From Roseobacter sp. MED193 (lineage in GTDB: Bacteria; Pseudomonadota; Alphaproteobacteria; Rhodobacterales; Rhodobacteraceae), in the NCBI RefSeq assembly GCF_000152965.1, contig NZ_CH902583.1, positions 306,302 to 370,301 on the forward strand: 64,000 nt of DNA. Reading direction: 5' to 3'. Every line of letters begins with the position of its first letter. Positions within the stretch are counted from its first letter, which is position 1. The position numbers and the translations under genes were made by a program. The notes beneath the pieces are model-generated. The model was not told where the DNA came from. It did no database searches and was given only the letters and a program-made list of their open reading frames with translations. Below, one piece after another: positions 14,806-23,574 of the stretch.

Positions 14806-15848
14806 CCTTGCCTTCGCAAAAAGCCCTCGTTCCCTTTGTCAGCGTCGACAATATGATGCGTCTGGTCCATAGCATTGGTATTGAAACCATGCTCAGTGAT
14901 CTTGCAGATTATGTAGAAGCGGACTTTAAGCGTTGGGAATTGTTTGATAAAACTCCTCGCGTCGCCAGCCATTCTGAGGTTGGTGTCATTGAGCTGATGC
15001 CCACATCCGATGGCGAGGCCTACGGATTTAAATACGTCAATGGGCATCCCAAAAACACCAGCGAAGGCCTGCAAACGGTCACTGCCTTTGGACTGTTGGC
15101 GGATGTCTATACTGGCTATCCGGTCTTGCTCACAGAAATGACTATGCTTACGGCTCTACGCACGGCAGCCACCTCAGCAATGGTTGCTAAACATCTGGCG
15201 CCAAAGGGGGCTGATACCATGGCGATGATCGGCAATGGGGCTCAGTCTGAGTTCCAAACGCTGGCAATGAAGGCAATCTGCGGGCTGAAAACGGTGCGCC
15301 TCTATGACAAAGATCCTGCAGCAACAGAGAAATGCGCCCGCAATCTGTCTGCCGTCGGCCTTGAGGTTGTCCGCTGCACCACGCCAGAACAGGCCATTGA
15401 AGGGGCACAAATTCTGACCACCTGCACCGCGGATAAGCAGAATGCCACGATCCTGACAGACAACATGGTGGGGGCTGGCGTGCATATCAACGCCATCGGC
15501 GGTGACTGTCCCGGCAAGACAGAACTGGCAGCAGGTATCCTGACCCGCGCGGATGTCTTTGTTGAGTTTCCCCCACAAACCCGCGTTGAGGGGGAAATTC
15601 AACAAATGCCAGACGATTTTGCCGTCACCGAGTTGTGGCAGGTCATCCTCGGTCAGAAACCCGGACGGCGGGATGACAAACAGATCACCCTGTTTGATAG
15701 CGTCGGCTTTGCCATCGAAGACTTCAGCGCATTGCGCTATATCCGCGACCGCATCAAAGATACAGAATTCTTTATTGATTTGGATATGCTGGCAGACCCC
15801 GATGATCCGCGCGATCTTTTTGGCATGCTGCAACGTGCACAGGTCTAA
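14802..15848 (+). CDS. ornithine cyclodeaminase
   Basis: A 348-residue member of the ornithine cyclodeaminase/mu-crystallin family, making proline and ammonia from ornithine with an enzyme-bound NAD. Diagnostic stretches are FKYVNGHPKN, LTEMTMLTALRTAATSA and the nucleotide-binding AMIGNGAQSEFQ. INAIGGDCPGK lies towards the C-terminus. The start ATG overlaps the ctlX stop, so arginase, CtlX and this enzyme are made from one mRNA. Together they convert arginine and citrulline to proline in two steps each. Length is normal for the family. Confidence 0.93.
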   Translation: MTLPSQKALVPFVSVDNMMRLVHSIGIETMLSDLADYVEADFKRWELFDKTPRVASHSEVGVIELMPTSDGEAYGFKYVNGHPKNTSEGLQTVTAFGLLADVYTGYPVLLTEMTMLTALRTAATSAMVAKHLAPKGADTMAMIGNGAQSEFQTLAMKAICGLKTVRLYDKDPAATEKCARNLSAVGLEVVRCTTPEQAIEGAQILTTCTADKQNATILTDNMVGAGVHINAIGGDCPGKTELAAGILTRADVFVEFPPQTRVEGEIQQMPDDFAVTELWQVILGQKPGRRDDKQITLFDSVGFAIEDFSALRYIRDRIKDTEFFIDLDMLADPDDPRDLFGMLQRAQV

Positions 15849-15888
15849 GGCGGGCGATTTCGTCTAGCCCTGGCGACAACCTATCGAT

Positions 15889-15907
15889 GGCCCACCTATG
15901 TTGGGCC
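15889..15907. terminator. weak stem-loop between convergent ocd and HNH genes
   Basis: GGCCCA (15889-15894) pairs with TGGGCC (15902-15907) around a 7-nt loop. It sits in the 60-bp gap between the two convergent stops. Only two T residues follow, so efficiency is doubtful. Confidence 0.3.
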
Positions 15908-15908
15908 T

Positions 15909-16493
15909 TCACGCGTCGAGTTCAGTATCCCAATAGAGAAAATCCATCCAACTGTCGTGTAGATGGTTGGGGGGGAACTTACGCCCGGTGTTACGCAGCT
16001 CTTCTGCGCCAGGACGCCGGGGCGCCTTTCGAAGAGACATAGGCAGCATATGCAAAGGCTTGGACCCCTTCTTTAAATTGCAAGGCGAACAGGCTGCCAC
16101 GACGTTTTCCCAGCTGGTGATCCCGCCGGCTGCGCGCGGGACCACATGATCAAAAGTCAGATCTCCACGGGCTCCACAGTACTGGCAGCAAAACTCATCC
16201 CTCAGAAATAAATTAAAGCGCGTGAAGGCCACGCGCTTTTGAGGTTTGACATAGTCTTTGAGCACGACAACAGAGGGTATTCGGATCTGGGTACTGGGGC
16301 TATGAACCACTTCGTCATATTCCGCCAGGATATCCACCCGGTCCAACCAGGCTGCCTTGACGGCGTCCTGCCAGCTCCAGAGTGAGAGCGGATAATAGGA
16401 TAGCGGTCGATAGTCCGCGTTGAGCACAAGGGCAGGATGCTGCCGCAATGCGCTGGGGTCTCTCACAAAATCAGTTCTGAAATCGCCATCCAT
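15909..16493 (-). CDS. HNH endonuclease domain protein
   Basis: A 194-residue protein with a McrA/HNH fold. The two zinc CxxC pairs are CQYC and CSPC, and the core is GDLTFDHVVPRAAGG with NVVAACSPCNLKKGS. The N-terminal half (LVLNADYRPLSYYPLSLWSWQDAVKAAWLDRVDILAEYD) is typical of a chromosomal HNH protein conserved in many alphaproteobacteria and not tied to phage. ATG 16493 has GAGGAAG upstream, and the longer frame is rejected. The substrate is unknown; no restriction methylase or phage gene is near. Confidence 0.85.
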   Translation of the reverse strand: MDGDFRTDFVRDPSALRQHPALVLNADYRPLSYYPLSLWSWQDAVKAAWLDRVDILAEYDEVVHSPSTQIRIPSVVVLKDYVKPQKRVAFTRFNLFLRDEFCCQYCGARGDLTFDHVVPRAAGGITSWENVVAACSPCNLKKGSKPLHMLPMSLRKAPRRPGAEELRNTGRKFPPNHLHDSWMDFLYWDTELDA

Positions 16494-16708
16494 GATGCTA
16501 CGTCTTCCTCGCCCTGTCTGCCCGTTTCCGGCACCAGAGCGGGGAACCCGCCCCAGCATGTCTTTGACTATATCTCGTGGTTTTTCTCTGGCAAGCCCTT
16601 GTCAGCCACAAGATTTCGCATGTTCGCTATCACTGCCCCATGACAGCCCTGTGACAGGATGCTTCTAGATGGCTTGCATGCCTCTGAGGATAGACCTAAG
16701 CATCCCTC

Positions 16709-17434
16709 ATGACCCGCCTCATTCGTTTTAACAAACCCTATGACGTGCTGCCGCAATTTACTGATTCCGGAAGCCAGGGTTCTGCACGTCCAACGCTAAG
16801 TGCCTATATCAACTGTCCAGGCGTCTATGCCGCTGGCCGATTGGATCGCGATAGTGAGGGGCTGATGCTGTTGACTGACAACGGCCGGTTGCAGGCCTGG
16901 ATCAGCGACCCTCAGCACAAAATGGCCAAGACCTATTGGGTTCAGGTGGAAGGGGAACCGGATTCTCGTGCGCTGGCAGCTTTGCAACAAGGCGTGGCGC
17001 TCAAAGACGGGATGACAAGGCCGGCCAAGGCGCATCTGATGGAAGCACCTGCGCAGCTTTGGCAGCGGGAGCCGCCCATTCGAACGCGCAAGTCCATTCC
17101 GACCAGTTGGATCTCTCTCACGCTGAAAGAGGGAAAAAACCGCCAAGTGCGCAGAATGACCGCGGCAGTGGGTTTTCCCACCCTGCGGCTCATCCGATAT
17201 AGCATAGGCGTCTGGACCTTGGACGGTCTGCCCCAGGGCAGTTGGGAGGATCTGGAGGTGCCATCGATTCCAGGTCCCGCCAAACCGTCGCAGCTGCCAA
17301 ACCGCAGGGCGCAACAGAAACGGAACAAGGAAGGGCAAGACCAGGAAGGCAATCCCTCTGAGCGCAACGCGACTGCGAGGCAAAAGCAGCGCGGTAAACC
17401 CCGCCGCAGATCCAGATCCACCAAGCCTAATTGA
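16709..17434 (+). CDS. rRNA pseudouridine synthase, RluE-like
   Basis: A 241-residue RsuA/RluE-type pseudouridine synthase. The catalytic aspartate is D46 in [16 protein letters not shown], followed by KTYWVQVEG and [25 protein letters not shown]. There is no S4 domain at the N-terminus, as in RluE and unlike RsuA. E. coli RluE modifies U2457 of 23S rRNA. The last 50 or so residues form a strongly basic tail ([16 protein letters not shown]) that probably adds RNA affinity. It stands alone, convergent with the esterase gene. Confidence 0.88.
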   Translation: MTRLIRFNKPYDVLPQFTDSGSQGSARPTLSAYINCPGVYAAGRLDRDSEGLMLLTDNGRLQAWISDPQHKMAKTYWVQVEGEPDSRALAALQQGVALKDGMTRPAKAHLMEAPAQLWQREPPIRTRKSIPTSWISLTLKEGKNRQVRRMTAAVGFPTLRLIRYSIGVWTLDGLPQGSWEDLEVPSIPGPAKPSQLPNRRAQQKRNKEGQDQEGNPSERNATARQKQRGKPRRRSRSTKPN

Positions 17435-17486
17435 ACGGCAAAAGAATGCAGGCTAAACCCCTTATATTCTTCATTATTCCAATGAC

Positions 17487-18152
17487 CTAAAGCCCTAGCT
17501 TATCGCGCATAAAGGCAAGGGAGACGCTCAATCCATCGGGGGCTATCCCGTGGCCTGTGCCCTTCATAATATGAGCAAAGACATCCTTAAACCCTGCTTG
17601 ATCCAGGGCTTCTGCAGCTTCTGGCAGGGATTGCGGTGGCACCACGTCGTCGGCCTCCCCATGCACCAACATGACCGGCATCCGGCTGACCACTTCGTCT
17701 TTGAGCGTATCAGGTGACAAAAGGCGGCCTGAGAAGGCCACGATGCCAGCCAAAGCATCTTCACGGCGCGGTGCCACATGCAGGCTCATCATGGTGCCCT
17801 GCGAAAATCCAAACAACACGACCTGCTCAGGCAAGACATCCTCATCCACCATCAGGGCGTCGAGGAAAGCATTCAAATCCTCGATCGAGGCATTCATGCC
17901 CCGCATGCTTTCCTCTTCCGAAGAGCCATCAATCCAGGGGATCGGGAACCACTGATATCCCATTGGTGCACCTGGACAATTCTCTGGCGCATCTGGCGCG
18001 ACAAACAGCGTGTCCGGCAGATGTTCTGCCAGGGGGTCGGCCAGCCCTAAAAGATCCGCTCCGTTGGCGCCGTAGCCATGCAGAAATACCACGATAGACC
18101 GGGTCACCCCGGAGAGCGGCTCTCTGCGCTCAGCTTTTAGTACACGAGTCAT
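17487..18152 (-). CDS. carboxylesterase/phospholipase family hydrolase
   Basis: A 221-residue cytoplasmic alpha/beta hydrolase of the carboxylesterase (EstB/YpfH) family. An oxyanion segment VVFLHGYGANG is at the N-terminus and the nucleophile is in LFGFSQGTMMSLHVA. The acid is in VHGEADDVVPPQSL and the histidine in GTGHGIAPDGL. ATG 18152 overlaps the stop of the AlkA gene (ATGA) and has GGGAAGGG upstream; the 26-codon upstream extension is rejected. It is translationally coupled to a DNA-repair glycosylase without an obvious functional link. Confidence 0.88.
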   Translation of the reverse strand: MTRVLKAERREPLSGVTRSIVVFLHGYGANGADLLGLADPLAEHLPDTLFVAPDAPENCPGAPMGYQWFPIPWIDGSSEEESMRGMNASIEDLNAFLDALMVDEDVLPEQVVLFGFSQGTMMSLHVAPRREDALAGIVAFSGRLLSPDTLKDEVVSRMPVMLVHGEADDVVPPQSLPEAAEALDQAGFKDVFAHIMKGTGHGIAPDGLSVSLAFMRDKLGL

Positions 18153-18808
18153 CTGATCCCTTCCCTGTCCTTTGCCACATGGTAATAGGCCCAGAGGATG
18201 CGGGCTGCAACCGACCGCCAGGGAGACCAAGCCTCGGCCAGTTGCCCCAACTCCCGTTCCTTGGGCCGCTCTGGCAAATCAAACAGGGCTTTCGCAGCTT
18301 CCTGAAGAGCCAGATCGCCAGGGGCAAAGACATCCGCCCGACCGAGGGAGAACATCGCATAGATTTCTGCGGTCCAGACTCCAACACCGGTTACCTTGGT
18401 CAGAACCTGGATCACCTCCTGTGTTGGCAGATCCCGCAGCGCCTCAAAACCAATATCTTCCTGCGCTAGGGCTCTGGAATACTTTATCTTTTGCCGACTA
18501 AGGCCGGCCGCGCGCAGATCCTCCTCGGTTGCGGCCATGATCTGGGATTGCGTGGTGAGTTGCGCCTCACTGAGCCGCTTCCAGATCGCATTGGCCGAGG
18601 CCACACTAACCTGTTGGCTTACAATCGCGCTCAGCAATTGCCCAAATCCATCCGGTTTGCGCCGCAGCGGCAACGGGCCACATTGGGCCAAGGCCATGGC
18701 AAATCGTGGGTCATGATCTGCAAGCCAGGCAGCCCCTTCGTCCACACAGGCGTCAGTGCAGATAATGCGGCCCGCCGTTGGCGCACAGATGGTCACAAAT
18801 GGAGGCAC
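18149..18808 (-). CDS. DNA-3-methyladenine glycosylase II (AlkA-like)
   Basis: A 219-residue HhH-GPD glycosylase that would remove alkylated purines. The helix-hairpin-helix is TKVTGVGVWTAEIYAM and the catalytic aspartate lies in FAPGDLAL, matching AlkA. The N-terminal extra domain of E. coli AlkA is mostly missing, as in many short alphaproteobacterial forms. GTG 18808 has GAGGAG six bases upstream and is preferred to a TTG 45 bp earlier. Divergent from the MFS gene; coupled downstream to the esterase. Confidence 0.87.
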   Translation of the reverse strand: MPPFVTICAPTAGRIICTDACVDEGAAWLADHDPRFAMALAQCGPLPLRRKPDGFGQLLSAIVSQQVSVASANAIWKRLSEAQLTTQSQIMAATEEDLRAAGLSRQKIKYSRALAQEDIGFEALRDLPTQEVIQVLTKVTGVGVWTAEIYAMFSLGRADVFAPGDLALQEAAKALFDLPERPKERELGQLAEAWSPWRSVAARILWAYYHVAKDREGIR

Positions 18809-18903
18809 CGCAATCTCCTCAAAGCGTTCTCTTTTCCTGCGACATTGTACCAAAGAGGGTCTTGCCGCTTGTTCCTTCTAATATTGATCGCTACGCATCC
18901 CAT

Positions 18904-20121
18904 ATGACAGATCACATGACCACCCCGAGCGACAGCGTCGCCAAGAAAAACGTCGCCATCCTGGTATTGGCCCAGGCGATCCTCGGCTCACAAATGCCGA
19001 TGATCTTTATCATTGGTGGGCTGGCCGGCCAGTCGCTGGCCTCAAACCCCTGTTTTGCCACCCTGCCGATCTCTTTGATCGTTGCAGGGTCGATGGTGGC
19101 GGCGACGCCGATCTCCTCAATCATGCAAAAATGGGGGCGCCGCGCGGGGTTTTTCACCGGCGCGATGTTTGGGGCCTTGGGTGGGGTCATTGGCGCCTAT
19201 GGGCTCTACCTCGGGTCTTTCCCGGCCTTCCTGCTCGGCAGTTTGCTGACTGGCGTCTACATGAGCGCCCATGGCTTTTATCGCTTTGCAGCGACGGATA
19301 CAGCCTCTGAAAGCTTCCGGCCAAAGGCGATCTCCTATGTCATGGCGGGCGGTTTGCTGTCCGCCCTGCTGGGCCCGCAATTGGTCAAGGCCACCAGCCA
19401 AGTCTTTGTTATTCCATTTCTTGGCACCTACCTGACTGTAATCGCGATCAATGTCTTTGGCTCTGGCTTGTTTTTGTTTCTAAACATCCCCAAGCCCAAA
19501 GCCCCCAGCGAAGATCTTCCCGCTGGGCGTAGCCGAATGGAGCTGCTGAAAACCCCGGCAATCGCCGTTGCAGTGATCTGTTCCATGGTGTCTTACGCGC
19601 TGATGAACCTGGTGATGACCTCAACGCCGCTGGCCGTAGTGGGCTGTGGCTTTACCGAAGGCAATGCGGCGGATGTTGTGTCGCTGCATGTTCTGGCAAT
19701 GTATGTGCCTTCCTTCTTTACCGGGCACCTGATCGCGCGTTTTGGCGTGCATAAGATCGTCGCGGCCGGTCTGATCATCTTGGCAGCTGCCGGCGCCGTC
19801 GCGCTGCAGGGTGTTGAACTTGAAAACTTCTTTATCGCCTTGATCCTGCTTGGGGTGGGCTGGAACTTTGGTTTCATCGGGGCGACAACAATGCTGACAG
19901 CCTCGCATACCCCAGAAGAACGCGGCCGAATGCAGGGCCTCAATGACCTCTTGGTCTTTGGCGGTGTCACCATGGCGTCACTGGCTTCTGGCGGTTTGAT
20001 GAACTGCTCAGGCGGGAACCCGGTTGAAGGCTGGAGTGCGGTGAATATGGCCATGGCTCCTTTCCTGGTTCTGGCCGGCGGCGCCCTGCTCTGGCTGGCT
20101 ATGCGTCCCAAAGAGGCATGA
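18904..20121 (+). CDS. MFS transporter
   Basis: A 405-residue major facilitator with about 12 hydrophobic segments. It has a conserved loop 2-3 with KWGRRAGFFTGAMFGALGG and a charged central loop (PKPKAPSEDLPAGRSRMELLKTPA). It resembles the YnfM/YbjJ-type drug-efflux branch, but the substrate is not evident. Candidate starts are ATG 18904 and ATG 18916; neither has a clear RBS, and a 42-codon upstream extension overlapping alkA is less likely. Monocistronic, with a terminator at 20150-20175. Confidence 0.86.
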   Translation: MTDHMTTPSDSVAKKNVAILVLAQAILGSQMPMIFIIGGLAGQSLASNPCFATLPISLIVAGSMVAATPISSIMQKWGRRAGFFTGAMFGALGGVIGAYGLYLGSFPAFLLGSLLTGVYMSAHGFYRFAATDTASESFRPKAISYVMAGGLLSALLGPQLVKATSQVFVIPFLGTYLTVIAINVFGSGLFLFLNIPKPKAPSEDLPAGRSRMELLKTPAIAVAVICSMVSYALMNLVMTSTPLAVVGCGFTEGNAADVVSLHVLAMYVPSFFTGHLIARFGVHKIVAAGLIILAAAGAVALQGVELENFFIALILLGVGWNFGFIGATTMLTASHTPEERGRMQGLNDLLVFGGVTMASLASGGLMNCSGGNPVEGWSAVNMAMAPFLVLAGGALLWLAMRPKEA

Positions 20122-20149
20122 ACCGCTAAAGTCAGACGGAACCAACAAT

Positions 20150-20184
20150 AAAGGCGCTTCATTAGGAGCGCCTTTGTTCATTTT
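20150..20184 (+). terminator. terminator of the MFS gene
   Basis: AAAGGCGCT (20150-20158) and AGCGCCTTT (20167-20175), perfect 9-bp arms with an 8-nt loop, then GTTCATTTT. Confidence 0.75.
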
Positions 20185-20211
20185 ATCAATATGATAGAAG
20201 GTTTTCCCGAC

Positions 20212-20988
20212 CTACCAACGCCTACGTGCGGCCCGCCAAATAAGGCCTGTCCGGCGGTGAAATTCGCTTTGCCCCAGGCTCCCTTCAGCAACACGTTCTG
20301 GCTGCCGCAGGGCTTGTTTCAGGATGGGTTTGGCCTGCCACCCGGACAGCAGCGCAACGCCTGCCTCTTTAGAAACCAAGCCGCTGTGCTGCTCTGCCTC
20401 CTGGATACGGTCCAGGCCTTTGCGGGCAAGCTGTCGCAGTCCCTCAGAGGTGCCGTCCAGCAGCGGGATGCGCTTGTGCCCCACAAGGCCCGGGATTGCC
20501 CGGAGCCAATTGGCAATTCCTACCCCATAGGCAAAGTTGCGCACGACTGTTTCGTCAGCCTGCCCAAGGGAGGCGGCTGCCATCCACATGAGCCCACCAG
20601 AGGTGGCGTCAATATAACCATCAAACGCGGCCTCATCCGCAAAAGGCTCTGAATAGATATCCCAGCGACGGGCCTCCGCCATAGGATCGATATGGTCTGC
20701 CAATTCGGCGGCAAGCAATCGCCCCAATGGCGTCGCGACATGATGGCGGCGCACTGGCCCACCCTGTGCGATCTCCCCGCCGATATCGCGCCACCACTGC
20801 ACCCGCATTTCAGCAATCATGCTTTCCTGACTGGCCCAGGGGGCACGCGCTAGTTCAACATTGAAGGCATATAGCGCAAAAAGCAGAGGTCGGGCCTCTG
20901 GAGGTGCGGCCATCACTGCCATAAATCGGTCAGGGTCCGCCTGCTGAACCAATTCGGCACAGCTGGTCAGGTCATCGTCAAATTCCAT
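20212..20988 (-). CDS. squalene/phytoene synthase family protein
   Basis: A 258-residue protein of the trans-isoprenyl diphosphate synthase (head-to-head) family. Visible are DPDRFMAVM, LFALYAFNVELAR, the helix EMRVQWWRDIGGEIAQG and YGVGIANWLRAIPGLVGHKRIPL. The classical DxxxD metal-binding pairs of true phytoene synthases are not clearly present, so it may be the catalytically divergent branch related to human NDUFAF6. ATG 20988 is preferred to a start 14 codons upstream. It overlaps the preceding hydrolase gene by 11 bp. No carotenoid genes are near, which argues against pigment synthesis. Confidence 0.8.
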   Translation of the reverse strand: MEFDDDLTSCAELVQQADPDRFMAVMAAPPEARPLLFALYAFNVELARAPWASQESMIAEMRVQWWRDIGGEIAQGGPVRRHHVATPLGRLLAAELADHIDPMAEARRWDIYSEPFADEAAFDGYIDATSGGLMWMAAASLGQADETVVRNFAYGVGIANWLRAIPGLVGHKRIPLLDGTSEGLRQLARKGLDRIQEAEQHSGLVSKEAGVALLSGWQAKPILKQALRQPERVAEGSLGQSEFHRRTGLIWRAARRRW

Positions 20989-21958
20989 CCAAAAAACCTT
21001 GAATTGCCCCCAGTGTCTGCGGCGCATCAACCAGATCCAGATGTCCCAGACCGGCCAGAATCTGATAGTGCCCCATATCTGTTTCCGCCTCCATCAAGGG
21101 CGGATAGGCGTCAGCGACAAAGGCTTCATCCCGCTCTCCTGCCAGAAGAAGAAAATTCGGTAATCCTCTGATATCATTTATATAGTCAGAACGTGGTGCA
21201 TAGGATTGATTGAGACGGAAACTGTTGGACGTGGTCGCCAGATGGCCCAATGGCCCCTCCAGCACCTCGGTTGGCATCTTGAACTGTATAGCTGTCAGAT
21301 GGTTCCAGGCTGTTATTCCAACGCCATTGAGCATGGACAAAGCGATAATCCGCCGTATCAGCGGCTGGGCCCAGCCGCCAGAACGTGGGCGCATCGTCGG
21401 GGCGCTATGATGCAGGAACGGGGCCAAGAGCACCGCGTGATCCATCAGGTCTTTGTGCTTCCCACCAGCAAAACGCACCACCAGTCCGCCGCCCGAGGAA
21501 TGACCGATAAGCACCACCTTTTGTCCTGGCGTGGCCTTAGCTGTGATCAAATCCGCAAGGTCGTCTTCGAGCTGGCCGATATAGTCAACATCGCCACGCC
21601 GTCCAGGCTGCGCTCCATGCCCACGCAGATCAGGCACCAAGACGGTGCCGCGCAGTTGCGGCGCAAGCTGAGAGAATTGCAAGCCATTCCATCCTGACCC
21701 ATGCACCAGGACAATCAGCGCCCCCTCTCCGTTTTCATAGGATCGTATCTGTAGCGCGTACCCATCTCGCATCGCGACACTTTCCGCCGGAGGCGGTGGT
21801 ATCAAAGGCCCATCATTGCCCTGCAATATCCCGTCAAAGTTCAGGGTTGGGCCCACAGATTCAAGCGGCTTAACCGGTTGCGAAAGGATCAGTCCTAACG
21901 GAATAAGCGCAGTAATCGCCCCGGAAATAGCCATGACCTTGAGCACCTCTCTGATCAC
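20978..21958 (-). CDS. membrane-anchored alpha/beta hydrolase
   Basis: A 326-residue protein with one N-terminal hydrophobic segment (VMAISGAITALIPLGLILSQP, about residues 8-28), likely a membrane anchor or uncleaved signal. An alpha/beta hydrolase domain follows. LVHGSGWNG is the oxyanion region, VLIGHSSGGGLVVRFAG the nucleophile elbow, and LAGLGHLDLVDAP carries the catalytic histidine. Start GTG 21958 lies 5 nt after GGAGAG and overlaps the cimA stop (GTGA); an ATG at 21934 is the alternative. The substrate is unknown. It is the third gene of the cysS-cimA chain. Confidence 0.82.
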   Translation of the reverse strand: MIREVLKVMAISGAITALIPLGLILSQPVKPLESVGPTLNFDGILQGNDGPLIPPPPAESVAMRDGYALQIRSYENGEGALIVLVHGSGWNGLQFSQLAPQLRGTVLVPDLRGHGAQPGRRGDVDYIGQLEDDLADLITAKATPGQKVVLIGHSSGGGLVVRFAGGKHKDLMDHAVLLAPFLHHSAPTMRPRSGGWAQPLIRRIIALSMLNGVGITAWNHLTAIQFKMPTEVLEGPLGHLATTSNSFRLNQSYAPRSDYINDIRGLPNFLLLAGERDEAFVADAYPPLMEAETDMGHYQILAGLGHLDLVDAPQTLGAIQGFLDGI

Positions 21959-23574
21959 GAGAGCTCTCCGCCATCTCGCATCAGTTTCCACCGCATGGCA
22001 TCCAGCAGCGCCTCAAAGGAGGCATCAATTATATTGGCGCTCACCCCGACGGTAGACCAACGTCGGCCCTGTCCATCTTCACTGTCGATTATCACCCGTG
22101 TCACAGCCTCGGTGCCGCCCTGGGTAATGCGCACCTTGAAATCAACCAGATGCATATCGTTGATGATCGACGAATACCGCCCAAGATCCTTAGCAAGAGC
22201 CTTGGCCAGGGCATTAACTGGCCCACGGTCGCTGCCGGTTTCATCCATCGACTCGCTGACCGACAGGCGCTTTTCCCCGTCTACTTTGACCACCACAACC
22301 GCCTCAGAGAGGCTGATCATCCGGTTATACTTGTTCTTGCGGCGCTCAACCGTCACTTTGTAGCGTTTTACTTCAAAGAAGTCAGTGCATTGCCCCAACT
22401 CTTCCCGCGCCAGCAGCTCAAAAGATGCCTGCGCAGTGTCATAGGAATATCCCTCAGCCTCACGCTCCTTGATACGCTCTAGAATACGGGCCAGCGCAGG
22501 GTCCCCCTTGGCAACCTCGAGCCCGGCATCCATCAGGCGTTTGCGCAGATTGGATTGCCCGGCCTGGTTGGACATGGGGATGATCCGCGCATTGCCGACC
22601 AGCTCTGGGGCGATATGCTCATAGGTCGACGGATCCTTAAGAATCGCGCTGGCATGCAAACCCGCCTTATGAGCAAAGGCAGAGGCCCCGACATAGGGTG
22701 CCTGCTTGCTCGGTACCCGATTGAGGATATCATCCAGCATCCGGCTCAGTCTGGTTAGCCCAGCCAGCGCCTCCCGGCTGACGCCAATGTCGAACTGGTC
22801 CGCATAGGGCCGTTTCAGCAGCAATGTCGGGATCAGGGTGGTCAGATTGGCATTGCCGCAGCGCTCCCCTAACCCATTCAAGGTGCCCTGAACCTGCCGG
22901 GCCCCGGCCTCAATCGCGGCCAGAGAACAGGCAACTGCATTTTCGGTATCATTATGGGTGTGGATGCCGAGACTTTCGCCCGGGATGCCCGCCGCAATGA
23001 CCTCCGCTACGATGCGCTTGACCTCACTTGGCATGGCTCCGCCATTGGTATCGCACAGGACGATCCAACGTGCCCCGGCCTCCAGGGCTGTACGGCAGGC
23101 AGCCAGCGCATAGTCGGGGTTTGCCTTGTAGCCATCAAAAAAGTGCTCTGCATCATAAAGTGCCTCACGTCCCTGGCTCACCAGATGGGCGATCGAAGCC
23201 CGAATGTTTTCCAGGTTCTCCTCGAGGCTGATACCAAGTGCGGCTGTCACATGGTAATCATGGGCCTTGCCCACGAGACAAACCGCGGAGGTGCCAGCAT
23301 TCATCACTGCGGCCAGGACGTCGTCATTTTCCGCCGAGCGCCCTGCCCTTTTGGTCATTCCAAAGGCCGTCATGACCGCCCGCGTTTCGGGCGCTTCTTC
23401 AAAGAAGGCGCTGTCGGTGGGGTTGGCTCCGGGCCATCCGCCTTCGATATAGTCAATACCTAGGTCGTCGAGCGCCTGGGTGATTTGCTTTTTTTCGGCA
23501 GTGGAGAATTGCACCCCTTGGGTCTGCTGACCATCCCGCAGTGTGGTGTCATAGAGGTAGAGCCGTTCGGCCAT
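21955..23574 (-). CDS. cimA: (R)-citramalate synthase
   Basis: A 539-residue member of the CimA branch of the 2-isopropylmalate synthase family. The TIM-barrel catalytic part begins LYDTTLRDGQQTQGVQFS and includes IHTHNDTENAVACSLAA (metal-binding HxH) and GTLNGLGERCGN. The C-terminal regulatory LeuA-type dimer domain covers about residues 370-530. It condenses acetyl-CoA and pyruvate to citramalate, the threonine-independent entry to isoleucine. ATG 23574 overlaps the cysS stop by one base (TGATG) with GGAGGG upstream. Homocitrate or isopropylmalate synthesis are less likely given the CimA-like N-terminus. Confidence 0.9.
   Translation of the reverse strand: MAERLYLYDTTLRDGQQTQGVQFSTAEKKQITQALDDLGIDYIEGGWPGANPTDSAFFEEAPETRAVMTAFGMTKRAGRSAENDDVLAAVMNAGTSAVCLVGKAHDYHVTAALGISLEENLENIRASIAHLVSQGREALYDAEHFFDGYKANPDYALAACRTALEAGARWIVLCDTNGGAMPSEVKRIVAEVIAAGIPGESLGIHTHNDTENAVACSLAAIEAGARQVQGTLNGLGERCGNANLTTLIPTLLLKRPYADQFDIGVSREALAGLTRLSRMLDDILNRVPSKQAPYVGASAFAHKAGLHASAILKDPSTYEHIAPELVGNARIIPMSNQAGQSNLRKRLMDAGLEVAKGDPALARILERIKEREAEGYSYDTAQASFELLAREELGQCTDFFEVKRYKVTVERRKNKYNRMISLSEAVVVVKVDGEKRLSVSESMDETGSDRGPVNALAKALAKDLGRYSSIINDMHLVDFKVRITQGGTEAVTRVIIDSEDGQGRRWSTVGVSANIIDASFEALLDAMRWKLMRDGGELS

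Noticed and set aside
15909-16493. HNH endonuclease as a homing or phage element
   Set aside because: No intron, intein, phage genes or repeats are around it, and the family is a widespread chromosomal one.
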